A stretch of 64,000 nucleotides of DNA from Adiantum capillus-veneris (taxonomy: Eukaryota; Streptophyta; Polypodiopsida; Polypodiales; Pteridaceae), in the NCBI GenBank assembly GCA_014529385.2, contig CM043953.1, forward strand, positions 79,286,338 to 79,350,337, given 5' to 3'. Below are positions 48,838 through 59,899 of this stretch, piece by piece (position 1 is the stretch's first letter; each line of letters begins with the position of its first letter). Position numbers and translations under genes: made by a program. The notes under the pieces were generated by a model. It was given only the letters and a program-made list of their open reading frames with translations. It was not told the origin of the DNA and made no database searches.

Positions 48838-51053
48838 TTAAGAGATCTCTCTCTCATCCTCGCATAACTCAGCATAACTTCCTATATCTATATAGAGCTC
48901 TCCGTTTAAACACATATCCTCTGTTTCATTTTGTAGCTCCTCTGCATGCACCCCATATAGAGTAGTAGCATCTTGATGCTCGTCTGGCACCACCGCAGCG
49001 GCTTCTGATTGAGCATCTTCGCTGATCTCCTCCATTGATGTCGTTGTGATTGGCACATGGTAGCCTTCATATGTTCTTGCACTACGAGGGGCTACCTCTA
49101 TGACTTACCACCAGTTTGATGTAGACTTTGTAGGATGAAATATTACCTGCCAGAGCCACATAACTTACATGAGAGCTTTCAAGCACATAACTTGTAAAAG
49201 GGGGATGTTAACTATTTACATACTTACTTGTTCACAATCCTCCGGTAGTACGAAAGTGTCTCTTAGGTCAGTCCATTTCTTAGTAGAATCCACCTCAAGA
49301 AAACCAGACTCTCCTCTACGCACAGTAGCGTTGCGACCCTCCATGATTATCTTGAACCATTGCACGTCGAACAAGTCGACAAAAAATCCTCTGTAATCGA
49401 TCCTCAAAATCTCTTGCAGCGTGCCGAAGTAAGTGAGTTCCGCCACCACAGGATCTGCATCAGAGGAACGTCGTCGACTACACTGTTCAAATTTTTCCAT
49501 GATTCCACAATCTTGAGTAAAACGCTTTTTGTCGATTCGTTCCACCCTAAAATGTCGACCTTTACACCATACTACTGTGTATGACTTATACTACAACGAA
49601 CAAAGATTATGAGTGGCCGTTTAAACGTTTATAAATAAAGTAACTTGCTAGTCGTACATTGCAAACTTACCTTGGTCGCGCAACCTGAGCATTCTGTTAG
49701 CCCGGGATAGTCATGCATGGTCCACATCAGAATCTCTCTGACCAAATCATTCCGTCGTCCTGTGTGTCGGCTCATATCCACCACCTCTATGCCAATCCAC
49801 AATTGTTGTAGCTCTTCCAATAGTGGACGAAGATACACATCCATATTCCCCACTTTATATCGCCCTGGCACAATCAAGCTTAGCCATAGGTGCCCCTTCT
49901 TCGTAGTCAACCACGGGGGAATGTTGTAGTTGACGATGACAACGGGCCATACACTGTAAGATGTTGATCTTTGACCAAATGGATTTACGCCATCCATAGC
50001 CACGCCTAAGCGCAAATTTTGAGCTTCCCTGGCAAAATCCGACCATGTTCCATCTATATGTTTCCACGCTACGCAATCTGCAGGAATTCGTAGCACACCA
50101 TCCGAAGATTTATTCTCCTCATGCCATGATGCTAGGGCGGCCATGGACTTACATTCGAAGAAATTCTTGATGCGAGGAAGCAGAGGGAAATGTCGCAAAA
50201 CCTTTTGTGGAATTTTTGTCCCGTGGAGATCTACTCGATATCTTTCGGAATCACATTTCGGACACTTCTCCATGTCTATGTATTCCCCTCTGAAAAGAAT
50301 GCAGTCATTAGGACAAGCGTGGATAGAATTGTAATCCATCCCCAAGTTTCGCAAAATCTTTCTTGCTTCATCTCGGGAATCTGGCATCACATTGTTAGCT
50401 GGTAGTATGTGCTCTTTCAACAATCTACACAACATAAAAATATGATACAGTCGTGTAAAAATCTATCAGATCATTATACATTTAGAGTTTTATTAAAGTA
50501 AACTAATTGTAATAGATCACCTGAAAAGCGCTGTGACGCTAGTATCACTCCATCCAAACTTTGCTTGCATGTTGAGAAGAACCAGGAGTGCTTTCAATCT
50601 AGACATACGTGCTCCATTATACAATGGCGTATCGGCTTCACTTTTCATATCATCATAGATAAGCCTTTCTGAATCCATGATCGTCTCGATCATTTCATCA
50701 ATCTCGGGCTCAAACATTGCCTCGTTGGGAATGTGCTCTGCATGATCATCCCCCGAGCTGTCAGAGGCTACATCTTGTGGCCTCACATATGCTGCTTGAT
50801 CAAAGCGCCTGCGAACACGTCTATTGGGTTGCAAGATTGCTGCTTGTTGGCCAGCGTCAGAGTCCGACGAGTTATAATTGGCAACAACTCGATCTATAAT
50901 AGATGGATCGAACTCGCCAAATTCGCGAACGTGCTGCAAAGAAACACGTCTTGTCAGTCGCACAGCATGCTTGCATTGATTACAAGGACATAAGACCCTC
51001 GTTGAGAGATAGTTGTTTCGGTTGGACGGTCCCACATCCTCGTCACTACTCAT
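48838..51053 (-). pseudogene. Inner CACTA transposase gene with core deletion
   Basis: Exons: 51053-50521, 50424-49671, 49590-49228, 49146-48838. The first exon matches the outer copy. Exon 2 keeps the frame across the C run where the outer copy is shifted, then jumps from ...GLTECSG directly to CATK, so the second half of the Tnp2 core and the DUF4218-like region are gone. The junction shares a short GGT with both parent borders and is in frame. In the last exon TAC is TAA (after NWW, near 49108), a nonsense change. The product would be a short, core-less protein. Confidence 0.9.
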
Positions 51054-51115
51054 AATGAGGATAAAAAACTTATAACCTGGACAACAAATTTAATATTCTA
51101 TTGGCATTCTTCGTC

Positions 51116-51118
<3 letters not shown>

Positions 51119-51168
<50 letters not shown>
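51119..51168. repeat. (CT)n microsatellite, inner element leader
   Basis: Inverted equivalent of 43723-43799, about 27 bp shorter. Confidence 0.9.
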
Positions 51169-51170
<2 letters not shown>

Positions 51171-51603
51171 CACCTCACATTCTCTAGTCATGTCCAATCC
51201 CCGCACACCTCGATCTAGAGGTGCACGGAGATCAGAACCACCGGGTTATAATCTCGTCTTTATTGGTCAATACCTATATTTGTGGGTACAAGAAATCTAC
51301 ACACCCACGTCTACATGATACTGCATGTAGTGGACAAAACCCCTTTGCCTCTTCTCTAGCTGTAGCACTTCACAGCATCTTAACATCTTTTCACAGTAGA
51401 TCTTTTCACTGTTCGTCTAACTCTAAACCCTAAACCGTAAGTAATTCTTGCGTGGACTCGATCTAACGTAAATAAGCGTAAATCTTAATAAACGTAAATC
51501 TAACTAAAAATAAACCTAAATCTAATTTAACGTAAGTCTACATCTAACCTACTCTTTAACGTCTTTTGGGATAGTTTCCTACGACGTTAAAACTCTCTTC
51601 TTC

Positions 51604-51641
<38 letters not shown>

Positions 51642-52499
51642 ACCTAAATAAACCTAAGTCTAATATAATATAACATAAATCTAAATCTAACGTAAATTAT
51701 GTTATATTAAAAACAAAGAACTAAACTAACAGGGATTATAAGAACCTTAAAACTGATTTAACACATAATTTTTCACATAACTCGGCAAGAGTTGGCATTC
51801 TCATCACTACAGATGTGAGAGTTAACTTCCGGCGGTGACGTTGCCTCATCTCCATCCACATCTGACGACAGCAATTGGCCCTTTAGACCGTTCTTGCTCT
51901 TGTTACTAACTTTGAAGTTGCTGTTGAATGACTAGAGGTTGTCTAGATGGTCATTGTGTCGGAGATGTAGTGACTCTTGCCGCCCTGAAGATCCACCTTC
52001 TTCCCTATCTTCTGAAGACATTTCACCAGTACTTTTGGATCAATGGAGCCCACCATGAGTGAAGGCAGTAATACCCTATATTCCATTGAGGGCTTTCTTC
52101 ACCCGCTTCATGCAGGCATCGCAGTCTATGGAGACCTAAATCTAATCTAATATAACGTAAATCTAAATCTAGCGTAAATAAACGTAAATCTAGTTAAAAA
52201 TAAACCTAAATCTAATTTAATGTAAGTCTACATATAACCTAATCTTTAACGTCTTTTAAGATAGTTTCCTACGGTTATAACTCTCTTCTTCTTGTGTGTG
52301 TGCGCGTGTGTGGATGTGTGTGCCAATAAAAAGAGATAAATGGTATAACCTTTCTATCACCCATGCCAAGTATGATAGATTGATTATGCCATTTCCCTCT
52401 TGAATAATAGGTCTTGAGTTCAACTCCTCGTCGGCTAGATCTTTAGTTCTTTTAATTTTAATTAGTTTCCTACGACGTTAAATTAGTTTCTCTCTCTTT

Positions 52500-52717
52500 C
52501 TCTCTCAAAGTGTGTGCGTTTTTTTGGATCGTATGCATGTTTTCTCTCTCTTTTCCTCTCTCAATGTGTGCGTTTTTTGTTTATGCATGTTCTCTCTCTC
52601 TTTTCCTCTCTCAATGCGTGCGTTTTTTGTTTATGCATGCTCTCTCTCTCTTTTTCTCTCTCAATGTGTGTGTGCACTCTTTGTTTATTTATGTGTGTGT
52701 GCGTTTTTGTTTTTGTT

Positions 52718-52763
<46 letters not shown>

Positions 52764-53039
52764 AACACTATGTGTGTGTGTGTATGTGTGTGTGTGAGAG
52801 AGAGAGAGAGGGAAAGAGAAAGAGGGGAAGGGAACATGAGAATGAGGAGAGGGAAGGAGCATACCTGGCTCTCCTTCCTCTCCTTGTGTGTGTGTGTGTG
52901 TGTGTGGAGAAGAAAAAGAGAGAGAGAGAGAGAGAGGGAGAGAGAAAGAGGGGAAGGGAACATGAGAATGAGGAGAGGGAAGGAGCATACCTGGCTCTCC
53001 TTCCTCTCCTCGTGTGTGTGTGTGTGTGTGTGTGTGGAG

Positions 53040-53075
<36 letters not shown>

Positions 53076-53080
53076 GGGAG
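52500..53080. repeat. Microsatellite leader of the inner CACTA element
   Basis: Inverted equivalent of 41897-42400, but one GT plus GA block with flanking GAACATGAGAATGAGGAG is present twice (about 52810-52920 and 52930-53050), a local duplication absent from the outer copy. Confidence 0.85.
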
Positions 53081-53111
53081 AGCATTACCTGCTCCTTGCT
53101 TGAGGGCGCCG

Positions 53112-53140
53112 AAAAACTCAGATCTGAGATCTGAGTTTTT
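53112..53140. repeat. 29-bp palindrome, inner element 5' side
   Basis: Equivalent of 41834-41862, reversed with the element. Confidence 0.9.
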
Positions 53141-54516
53141 GGGCGCGCTCGGTTATTTTTTTAGCCCAGCCGGCGTCGCTATGAGCGTCGCAAATTTCGC
53201 TATGAGAAATTTGCAACGCTCATAGCGAAGCCGGGAATTTTTTTTTTGAGCATCGCTGTGTGAGCGTCGCTAATATGAATAACCTCTTGTAGTGCGATGC
53301 ACTATCCAGCGGTTCTAGAGAGCCTACCAACCTTCATGAGCTTAAGATGGTTGCACAACCAATTGAAAAGCGCACAACAATGCGGTGACGAAGTGACTGA
53401 AGAAGAGTGGGAGTACTCTCGGGGTTGTGCGACCAAGGTAAGTTTGCAATGTACGACTAGCAAGTGACTTTATTTATAAACGTTTGAACGGCCACTCATA
53501 ATCTTTGTTCGTTGTAGTATAAGTCATACACAGCAGCATGGTGTAAAGGTCGACATTTTAGGGTGGAACGAATCGACAAAAAGCGTTTTACTCAAGATTG
53601 TGGAATCATGGCAAAATTTGAACAGTTTAGTCGACGACGTTCCTCTGATGCAGATCCTGTGGTGGCGGAACTCACTTACTTCGGCACGCTGCAAGAGATT
53701 TTGAGGATCGATTACAGAGGATTTTTTGTCGACTTGTTCGACGTGCAATGGTTCAAGATAATCATGGAGGGTCGCAACGCTACTGTGCGTAGAGGAGAGT
53801 CTGGTTTTCTTGAGGTGGATTCTACTAAGAAATGGAATGACCTAAGAGACACTTTCGTACTACCCGAGCATTGTGAACAAGTAAGTATGTAAATAGTTAA
53901 CATCCCCCTTTTACAAGTTATGTGCTTGAAAGCTCTCATGTAAGTTATGTGGCTCTGGCAGGTAATATTTCATCCTACAAAGTCTACATCAAACTGGTGG
54001 TACGTTATAGAGGTAGCCCCTCGTATTGCAAGGACGTATGAAGGCTACCATGTGCCAATCACAACGGCATCAATGGAGGAGATCAGAGAAGATGCTCAAT
54101 CAGAAGCCGCTGCGGTGGTGCCAGACGAGCATCAAGATGCTACTACTCTATATGGGGTGCATGCAGAGGAGCTACAAAATGAAACAGAGGATATGTGTTT
54201 AAACGGAGAGCTCTATATAGATATAGGAAGTTATGCTGAGTTATGCGAGGATGAGAGAGAGATCTCTTAAAGCCACAAATATTGTATTTGAACAATTTTG
54301 CTCCGTGTTGTAAAAGCTCTGGCTCTCTAAGTACCTTCCATGGTGTATAACGCTCTTTTCTACTCGCGCTCACATCTTTTGATTGAAAATTCTGAGTTTT
54401 CGACTTGCCTCTTCTATCACTCAATTCATTGCGTCATTGTATTTAATGGTCTTTGCGTCATTGTCTACTCTATTCATTCAATATTAAGTTTAAATATTCG
54501 TGTGTTTAATGCAGGT

Positions 54517-55826
54517 ATGGATGATGAGGAGTTTCTTTCTTCTTTGTCACCACAGCAGAGACAGTGGTACGTGGAGCGTCATCGCTCTGGTGCATCATCG
54601 CGCGTTCCTACTACATCCGCATCTCCCTCTCTTTCGGAGCATTCAGCGCGCTCCGAAGCTTCGGCGTCGACGAGACGAGCTTCACACTCGTCTAGACACC
54701 GGCGCTCTAGTGGTGGCGGTGGCGGTTGTTGTGGGGATTCCGCCACCGATGCCTCCACACCGCCTCGTGTTCGACGAGGCTCTTTATCCTCCCCTTCTTT
54801 GCCCGCCCCCACACCAGCCACAGCATCGCCATCTACGCCAGGTTTTGCACGGCTGACTGTTCCTAGAAGCTACACACCTCTACCTACTCCGCCAGGAGCC
54901 ACCGCACTCGACACTCCTCGCTTCGGGGCCCAGACGCCGGTGGAGACACCTGACGTCCGTACCCCCATCGGCACGCCGCTAGAGACCCCTCCCGGGACAC
55001 CCAGGTTCACGCGTCACCGGCCAGAGGGCTTGTCTTACTCCATCGACTTCAGCGGCGGCATCATCATGGATGATGACGGCAAGAAGGTGATCTCGCGCAT
55101 GCGTGGTCTTTGCTCTCAGCTGTTTAGACACTACATACTAAACAAATGGAGTGAAGTACCAAGTGATTTAAAAAACAGAGTCATCAGCATTCTTCATGAT
55201 GAGTTTCCCGTTCCAACACGGGATCAGCGCTTCAATGAAGACCTGATGAAGATTCGAATGCGCGAATACTGCAAACACAAGCGTTCCGAAGTGCAAAAAG
55301 CAATCAAGAATGGGTGGAACAGGCCAGATTGGCTGGCCAAAGAAGATTGGAAGAATGCGAAGAAAGCAGCGCGCGAGAATCCCGACAAGTGGAAGCAACA
55401 AAAGGATGCAGCCAGAGCGCGAGTAGAGGCAGGGAGCTCGCACCACTTGGGGAGCGGTGGATGGGCATCATTTGAGGCCGATTTTGTAAGTGTTTTCACA
55501 TTGCTCTTTATGTTCGATAGTTTAGGGTTTATGAGTTTTTTAATTCTAACATAATGAAATCTTTGTATGTTTTGACAGTGGTCGATGACAGGACGTGATC
55601 CCACACCGTACGAGCGCGAGTACGTAGGCAGGAAGGGCTTAAACGCCCTGATGGACATTCTCAGTTCTCGCGGTGGCATGGTTAGTATTAGGGTTTACTC
55701 TTTTTTATTTTTTGTATTGTTTTATAAATGTCGTTATATGTTTATACTTACTGAAAGCTATCTTCTTGTCTTTTTTTGCAGAATCCGACAGATACGCCGC
55801 TTGGACGCGATGAGACGTCTGACTAG
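54517..55826 (+). CDS. Outer CACTA TnpA-like protein (Transposase_24 type), intact
   Basis: This is the likely DNA-binding partner that recognises subterminal repeats, by analogy with En/Spm TnpA. Three exons: 54517-55485 (donor GTAAGTG), 55580-55680 (acceptor TTTTGACAG), 55782-55826 (acceptor TTTTTTGCAG, stop TAG). ATG GATGATGAGG is used because the inner copy shares it and the upstream DNA looks like a leader intron. The N-terminus is Ser/Thr/Pro-rich with a Gly run (SSGGGGGCCGDS) and regularly spaced TP motifs. The C-terminal half (LNKWSEVPSDLKNRVISILH, RPDWLAKEDWKNAKKAARENPDKWK) is the plant transposase Ptta/En/Spm domain. No stop or frameshift is seen. Confidence 0.85.
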
Positions 55827-56144
55827 ACGACATCAGTTTAGCCGTAGCTAGATAGCATTAGTTTAGGGTTTCTCATAGCTTATGTATCATGAGACGGATT
55901 TTATACGTCTTTTTGAACCATGTATATTATTACATTTGTCACCGTAGTTCCTTTTGCCAATCAATTCTTTATGCCTATGATGTTGTATAATTGTCATTAT
56001 TACATTTGCCAATCAATTCATTTTGCCTATGATGTGCACAATTGTCAATTTTGCAAACAATGCGTCTTGTGGGTGACTATTTTGGGTCTATTATCTACCC
56101 TTGCACTTTTTTTAAAAAGTGAATCATGTACAATATGGTTGATG

Positions 56145-56173
56145 GGTGGCAGGGCATTCAATGCCCTGCCACC
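56145..56173. repeat. 29-bp palindrome, outer element 3' side
   Basis: GGTGGCAGGGCATT arms around one unpaired base. The inner copy has the complementary centre base, as expected from its opposite orientation. Confidence 0.9.
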
Positions 56174-56189
56174 AAAAAAAAATTCTCTC

Positions 56190-56405
56190 GGGCGTCGCTA
56201 TAACCGTCGCTATTTATGGCTCTGTAGCGTCGCTATGAGCGTCGCTATAGTCTTCTGTGTAAACGTCGCTATAACCGTCGCTATGAGCGTCTCTATATAG
56301 AGACGCTTATAGCGACGCTCCCGTAGCGATGCTCGTAGCGACGGTTTTAGCGACGCCGAGGGTTATAAAAACCCAGTGTATTTCCGTCGCTAACAGCGTC
56401 ACAAG
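56190..56405. repeat. Outer element 3' subterminal repeats
   Basis: About ten GCGTCGCTAT-type copies in both orientations, including a perfect palindrome AGCGTCTCTATATAGAGACG near 56285-56306. Confidence 0.85.
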
Positions 56406-56429
56406 AGCACACAACCTCTTGTAGTGCAC

Positions 56430-57060
56430 GTCAATCTTTTCAAATCAGAAATTGGAGTTCTGGTTGCCAAGATATTTCCCGTTGAAGTTTCAACGAGGGC
56501 CATCGATTTTGTACCAGTTTGGTCGTCCCAGCCAGTGTGCCATTTGGAAGTTTTTTGGATTTAGCCAAGTTTTGGAATATGGTACATTTAATAGAGTAAT
56601 AAGTGTGCAAGGAGCATCTTGCCTAGAATGTCATCTCTTATAGTGCATTGATTTCTAGGTTTGTTGGTGGACTTGTGCTTGAGACTATCGTGGTCCAGAT
56701 ATATGCGTAATGTAGTGATTTGGCAATGCCCAACATGGTAGTGGGAAGGTGGCTAGGATGTGATAGGCAATGCTTTGGTTGGTATGTCATGCCTAGCAAT
56801 GCTTTGCTCAAGTATGCATGCCATTAAAGGTTTTTGAAGGAAGCTATGTTTGTAGTGCTTGGTCGATGTATACGCCAAATGTGGCGCCTTTACAAAAGCA
56901 TGTTAAGTTTTTGATGAGCTTTGTGCCTCGAATGTGGGGCAAAGTGCTTTGGTCGATGTACATGCCCGATATTGTGTACCTAAAGGGTGGATGAACATTG
57001 GCAAGCAATGATCGCCCATAACCATGTCAATGGTCGGCCATTTAATAAACACATAAGGGC
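56430..57060. other. No gene seen
   Basis: Non-coding flank of the CACTA element; short ORFs only. Confidence 0.6.
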
Positions 57061-57074
57061 TTATGTATGTAAAA

Positions 57075-57078
57075 GGGG

Positions 57079-57135
<57 letters not shown>

Positions 57136-57255
57136 ACAACGACGGTGCCCTCGTTGCCCCTCTATCCTAAAAAGCCTCTTTTTAAGGCATGAGACAAGAA
57201 AAGAAGAAGAAAGAGAAAGAAAAGAAAGGAGGGGAAGGAGGGCTGTCATTGGGGG

Positions 57256-57296
<41 letters not shown>

Positions 57297-57450
57297 CAAA
57301 GGGAGGAGGAAGGAAAGAAGAAGCGAAAGAAAGGAAGGAGGAGAAAGAAGAAGAAGGGAGAAAGAAAAAAGAGAAAAAGAGGAAAGGAAGGAAAAAGAAA
57401 AAAAAAACAAAACGAAAGAAGAAGAAGAAAGGGAAGAAAAAAAAGTAGGC
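57075..57450. repeat. (GA)n and long polypurine tract
   Basis: GA runs at about 57083-57131 and 57260-57292; from about 57190 to 57450 the plus strand is almost only A and G, with few pyrimidines. The Lys/Glu/Arg ORF here is a composition artefact. Confidence 0.9.
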
Positions 57451-57802
57451 ACAAGAAAAAGAAGCGTGGATTGGAGGTGTGAATGAGGAGATTGGAAGCC
57501 AGGGAAGCAAAGCTTGACTGGGGAAAGGACAAAGCTGGTTCGATATTGAGAAGAAAAAGGGTGAAATGTCTCTCTCACTCACTCGACACCGGCGAGCTTT
57601 CTCTCTCGCACTTGGAAACTGCCAATAGAGGAAGCAAAGAAAAAGAGAAGGATTATTTCTCTCTCAATCAATCTTAGAGAGGAGAAACACAAGCATAAGC
57701 AATCAAATGAAGGAAAGGCATTTTGGGATTACTTTAATTTATATAGATTCATGCCTTTCACCACATGCCCGCAAAGTGGAACGACATCCACCCCCTCTAA
57801 AC

Positions 57803-59855
57803 CTACACAGTCTCCGATCTCTGCCAATCATTATTCCAAACTGCAAGAAAAAACATATATAAAGTTATAAGCATTTCCGCACTGTGAACATGCTTTGAGA
57901 AAATTTCTATATGTGGCCTTATTAGAATATACCCTCCTCCAAGATCATAGGGAAAACACAACAATTTCCCAACAGTAGAGCATAAGCATGAATTAATCCA
58001 TAAACCATCATGAACCCCACCTGGATCATATGGCATATAAGTCAATCACCCCAAACCATGCAGATATCCATCTCCACCTAGATTAATTGGCACATTGATC
58101 AATTGCCCCGAACCACGCATAAAACCGTCTCCTCCTAGATCAAAAGTTAGTAGAAAATCCCCTACATCATAGGGTAACAAAAAATCCCACATAGCATCAA
58201 GCAACATTTGATATTGCCATCTCCCTTGTGCATCATGCTCATCTAATTGTTGACCATCTATCACAGGTAGGAGCATTGGAAATGCAGCTTTACTCCCTCT
58301 AGTATTGAAATTTTGATCATGCATATATGGACACATCAAGTCTCTGGAAAAATTCTCTTCATTGAATTCCCGAGATGCATCAGAAAACATTCCCCTAGTT
58401 TGTATATACCCAAAACCAAATAGAGCATCATCCAACACCTGCATAAGGTCACCATCAACCACATCTAGATAAATGTGCTTATGCATGAAACCAAATTTTT
58501 CGGTACCCTTTGCATCCGTAATTGAGAAGCCTTCCAAATCTTCATTCAATAATCACATAAGCTCTAGGTCTTCCGCTTCAAAAGAATATTCCACTTTGCT
58601 ATATCTCAGGCAGCCAACTAGTCATTCCACATATGTTATGCATACTAGCCACATCTATTCTAGATTTCTCATCAAGTTTCTCCCCCTCATCCAAATATCT
58701 TTCAATTTTTGTAGCACAAAGCTCACTATGCATATTGAAAATTGCATCTACATCCCTGTCCATATATCGGCACAATGAACCCAACCATATGAAACACCAA
58801 AAGATTGCAATTCATTATGCACTCCCTCTTAAAAAGCATCATCAAATTCACAATCACTTTGCCATATTAAGAGCTTTGCATCACAAAATCTTGATAAAGA
58901 AGGAGTCTACCACCCCTCTAAATCATCTCCATGCGGATCTTCAAGCACATACCCTTGCTCATCCAGGCCCTTAAAATCTGGTGTATCCAAACCTTGTAAA
59001 TATGATATACACAAGTCATGTAGATGCTCATGTACATCCACACCCTATGAACCCTCGTGTGTGTACAAACCCTTTGAATGCTCATGCTTTTCTCGACCAT
59101 GTAAGTGTTCAACTTCATCCATTAGCATGGAATTTGCAATTCCAAGCTTTTCATAGACAATTTGGAAAACCTTTTCATCGTCTTTATCTTGTAATAGCCT
59201 ATCATCCTCAAGAAATAATTCATCAATAGCAGTTTTGAGCTTAGCCCTAATCTACTTGCAAACCTCTGCATAGGTAGGCATATTAACACAATCCTCATCA
59301 TCTTCATACATACTTGGATCCCATCTTTGTTGGATGACAGTAGCTTTAAAGTTGCTCCAGCTATGCAGATTTTGTTGTTGAAGTTCTTGCACTCTCTCAA
59401 TAAAATATGGGATCACAAATCTATCAAATTTTAGAACCTTATTCTCTTTTGGCACCCCATGCAGCTCTAGCTCCTCTTCATAGCAATCCATGTATCCGAT
59501 TGGATCATAACCATCAAAAATCCTCCACTGATCAAAAACTGAGCATTCAGTATTTTCAAGGGCCAATTGTTACAACATCGATCTCTTGTTTTTAGTCAAC
59601 TGGCGCTTTGGATTCCCTCTTTCCCATTGTTGACTCTGACACTTAAAAAAAAATTATATTCATCTGCTTTTCAAATCCACCTAGTTCACCTGTTGGAGAC
59701 TACTGGAATGCTTGGTTCTCTATCTTCAAATTGGCATCCAAATTTTGGTTCATTTTTTGTACTTGATTTGAATATTGTTGCTGCAAAATAGCATCCATTA
59801 ACCCCATAATCTGTTGCATCTCTTCCTCTTGGTTTGTCGACATGGCTAGCTCCAT
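57803..59855 (-). pseudogene. Decayed retrotransposon gag-like gene
   Basis: From ATG 59855 the minus strand reads EMQQIMGLMDAILQQQYSNQ, a likely coiled or dimerising start, then in another frame FDGYDPIGYMDCYEEELELH and FDRFVIPYFIERVQELQQQN (59566-59252). This matches the gag pattern F-G-DP--Y---E---ELHGV of plant gypsy-like elements. TAG follows TYAEVCK near 59254, then IDELFLEDDRLLQDKDDEKV continues. The 58549-57803 part is open for 167 codons and has repeated LGGDG-Y/F-L/M units (LGGDGFMRGSGQLINVP, LGGDGYLHGLG). I see no protease, RT or LTRs, so this may be a solitary gag-like gene or a remnant. Function is unknown. Confidence 0.5.
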
Positions 59856-59899
59856 CTACCTCGGTCAAGTTCCGCATCGGGTGCACCAAAGATATGTAA

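Larger units (their letters stand above)
46620..53294 (-). mobile_element. Inner CACTA element, inverted, 6.7 kb
   Basis: Its 5' end is at 53294 (CACTACAAGAGG on the minus strand) and its 3' end at 46620 (CACTACAAGACG on the plus strand). CGA flanks it at 46617-46619 and 53295-53297. It belongs to the same family as its host and is closely similar in exons, introns and leader, but has an internal deletion in the transposase gene and other lesions. It sits within a transposase coding exon of the outer element. Confidence 0.95.
43865..54270 (+). pseudogene. Outer CACTA Tnp2-type transposase gene, broken
   Basis: This gene encodes the transposase that cuts CACTA ends. Exons: 43865-44397, 44494-45232, 45316-45918, 45993 into 46619, continuing after the inner element at 53298-53438, then 53518-53879 and 53963-54270. 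The first exon has CPCNQCKHA (transposase-associated domain type). Exons 2-3 (ACPNDCILFRGEY, CPKCDSERY, MDGVNPFGQRS, then LLDPMHIFKNVGNLLWDHL) are Tnp2 core. Exon 4 (HSRWMFFLERFMKTLKGYVR) is DUF4218-like; YFGTLQEILRIDYRG onward is DUF4216-like. Defects: one C lost from a C run near 45000 (frameshift NYNIPRG-stop, intact in the inner copy); TGATGA at 46409-46414 where a related remnant has Leu-Trp; another TGA near 46610; and the inner element itself. Confidence 0.9.
41683..56426 (+). mobile_element. Outer CACTA (En/Spm) element, interrupted by a second one
   Basis: It starts CACTACAAGAGG (41683) and ends CCTCTTGTAGTG (56426), flanked by CAC on both sides (41680-41682 and 56427-56429), the 3-bp duplication of this superfamily. 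Without the inner element it is about 8.07 kb. Contents in order: subterminal GCGACGC repeats, a microsatellite-rich leader, a Tnp2-type transposase gene (43865-46619 plus 53298-54270), a TnpA-like gene (54517-55826) and 3' subterminal repeats. The transposase is disabled by a frameshift, stops and the insertion; the second gene is intact. Confidence 0.95.

Noticed and set aside
56987-57582. Lys/Glu/Arg-rich ORF and its Ser/Phe/Leu complement
   Set aside because: Products of polypurine composition; no domain and no splice structure.
59872-59888. TGGTGCACCCGATGCGG on the minus strand as a primer-binding site for the gag-like gene
   Set aside because: I cannot match it to a common plant primer tRNA, no LTR border is evident, and the codons may simply be part of the coding region.
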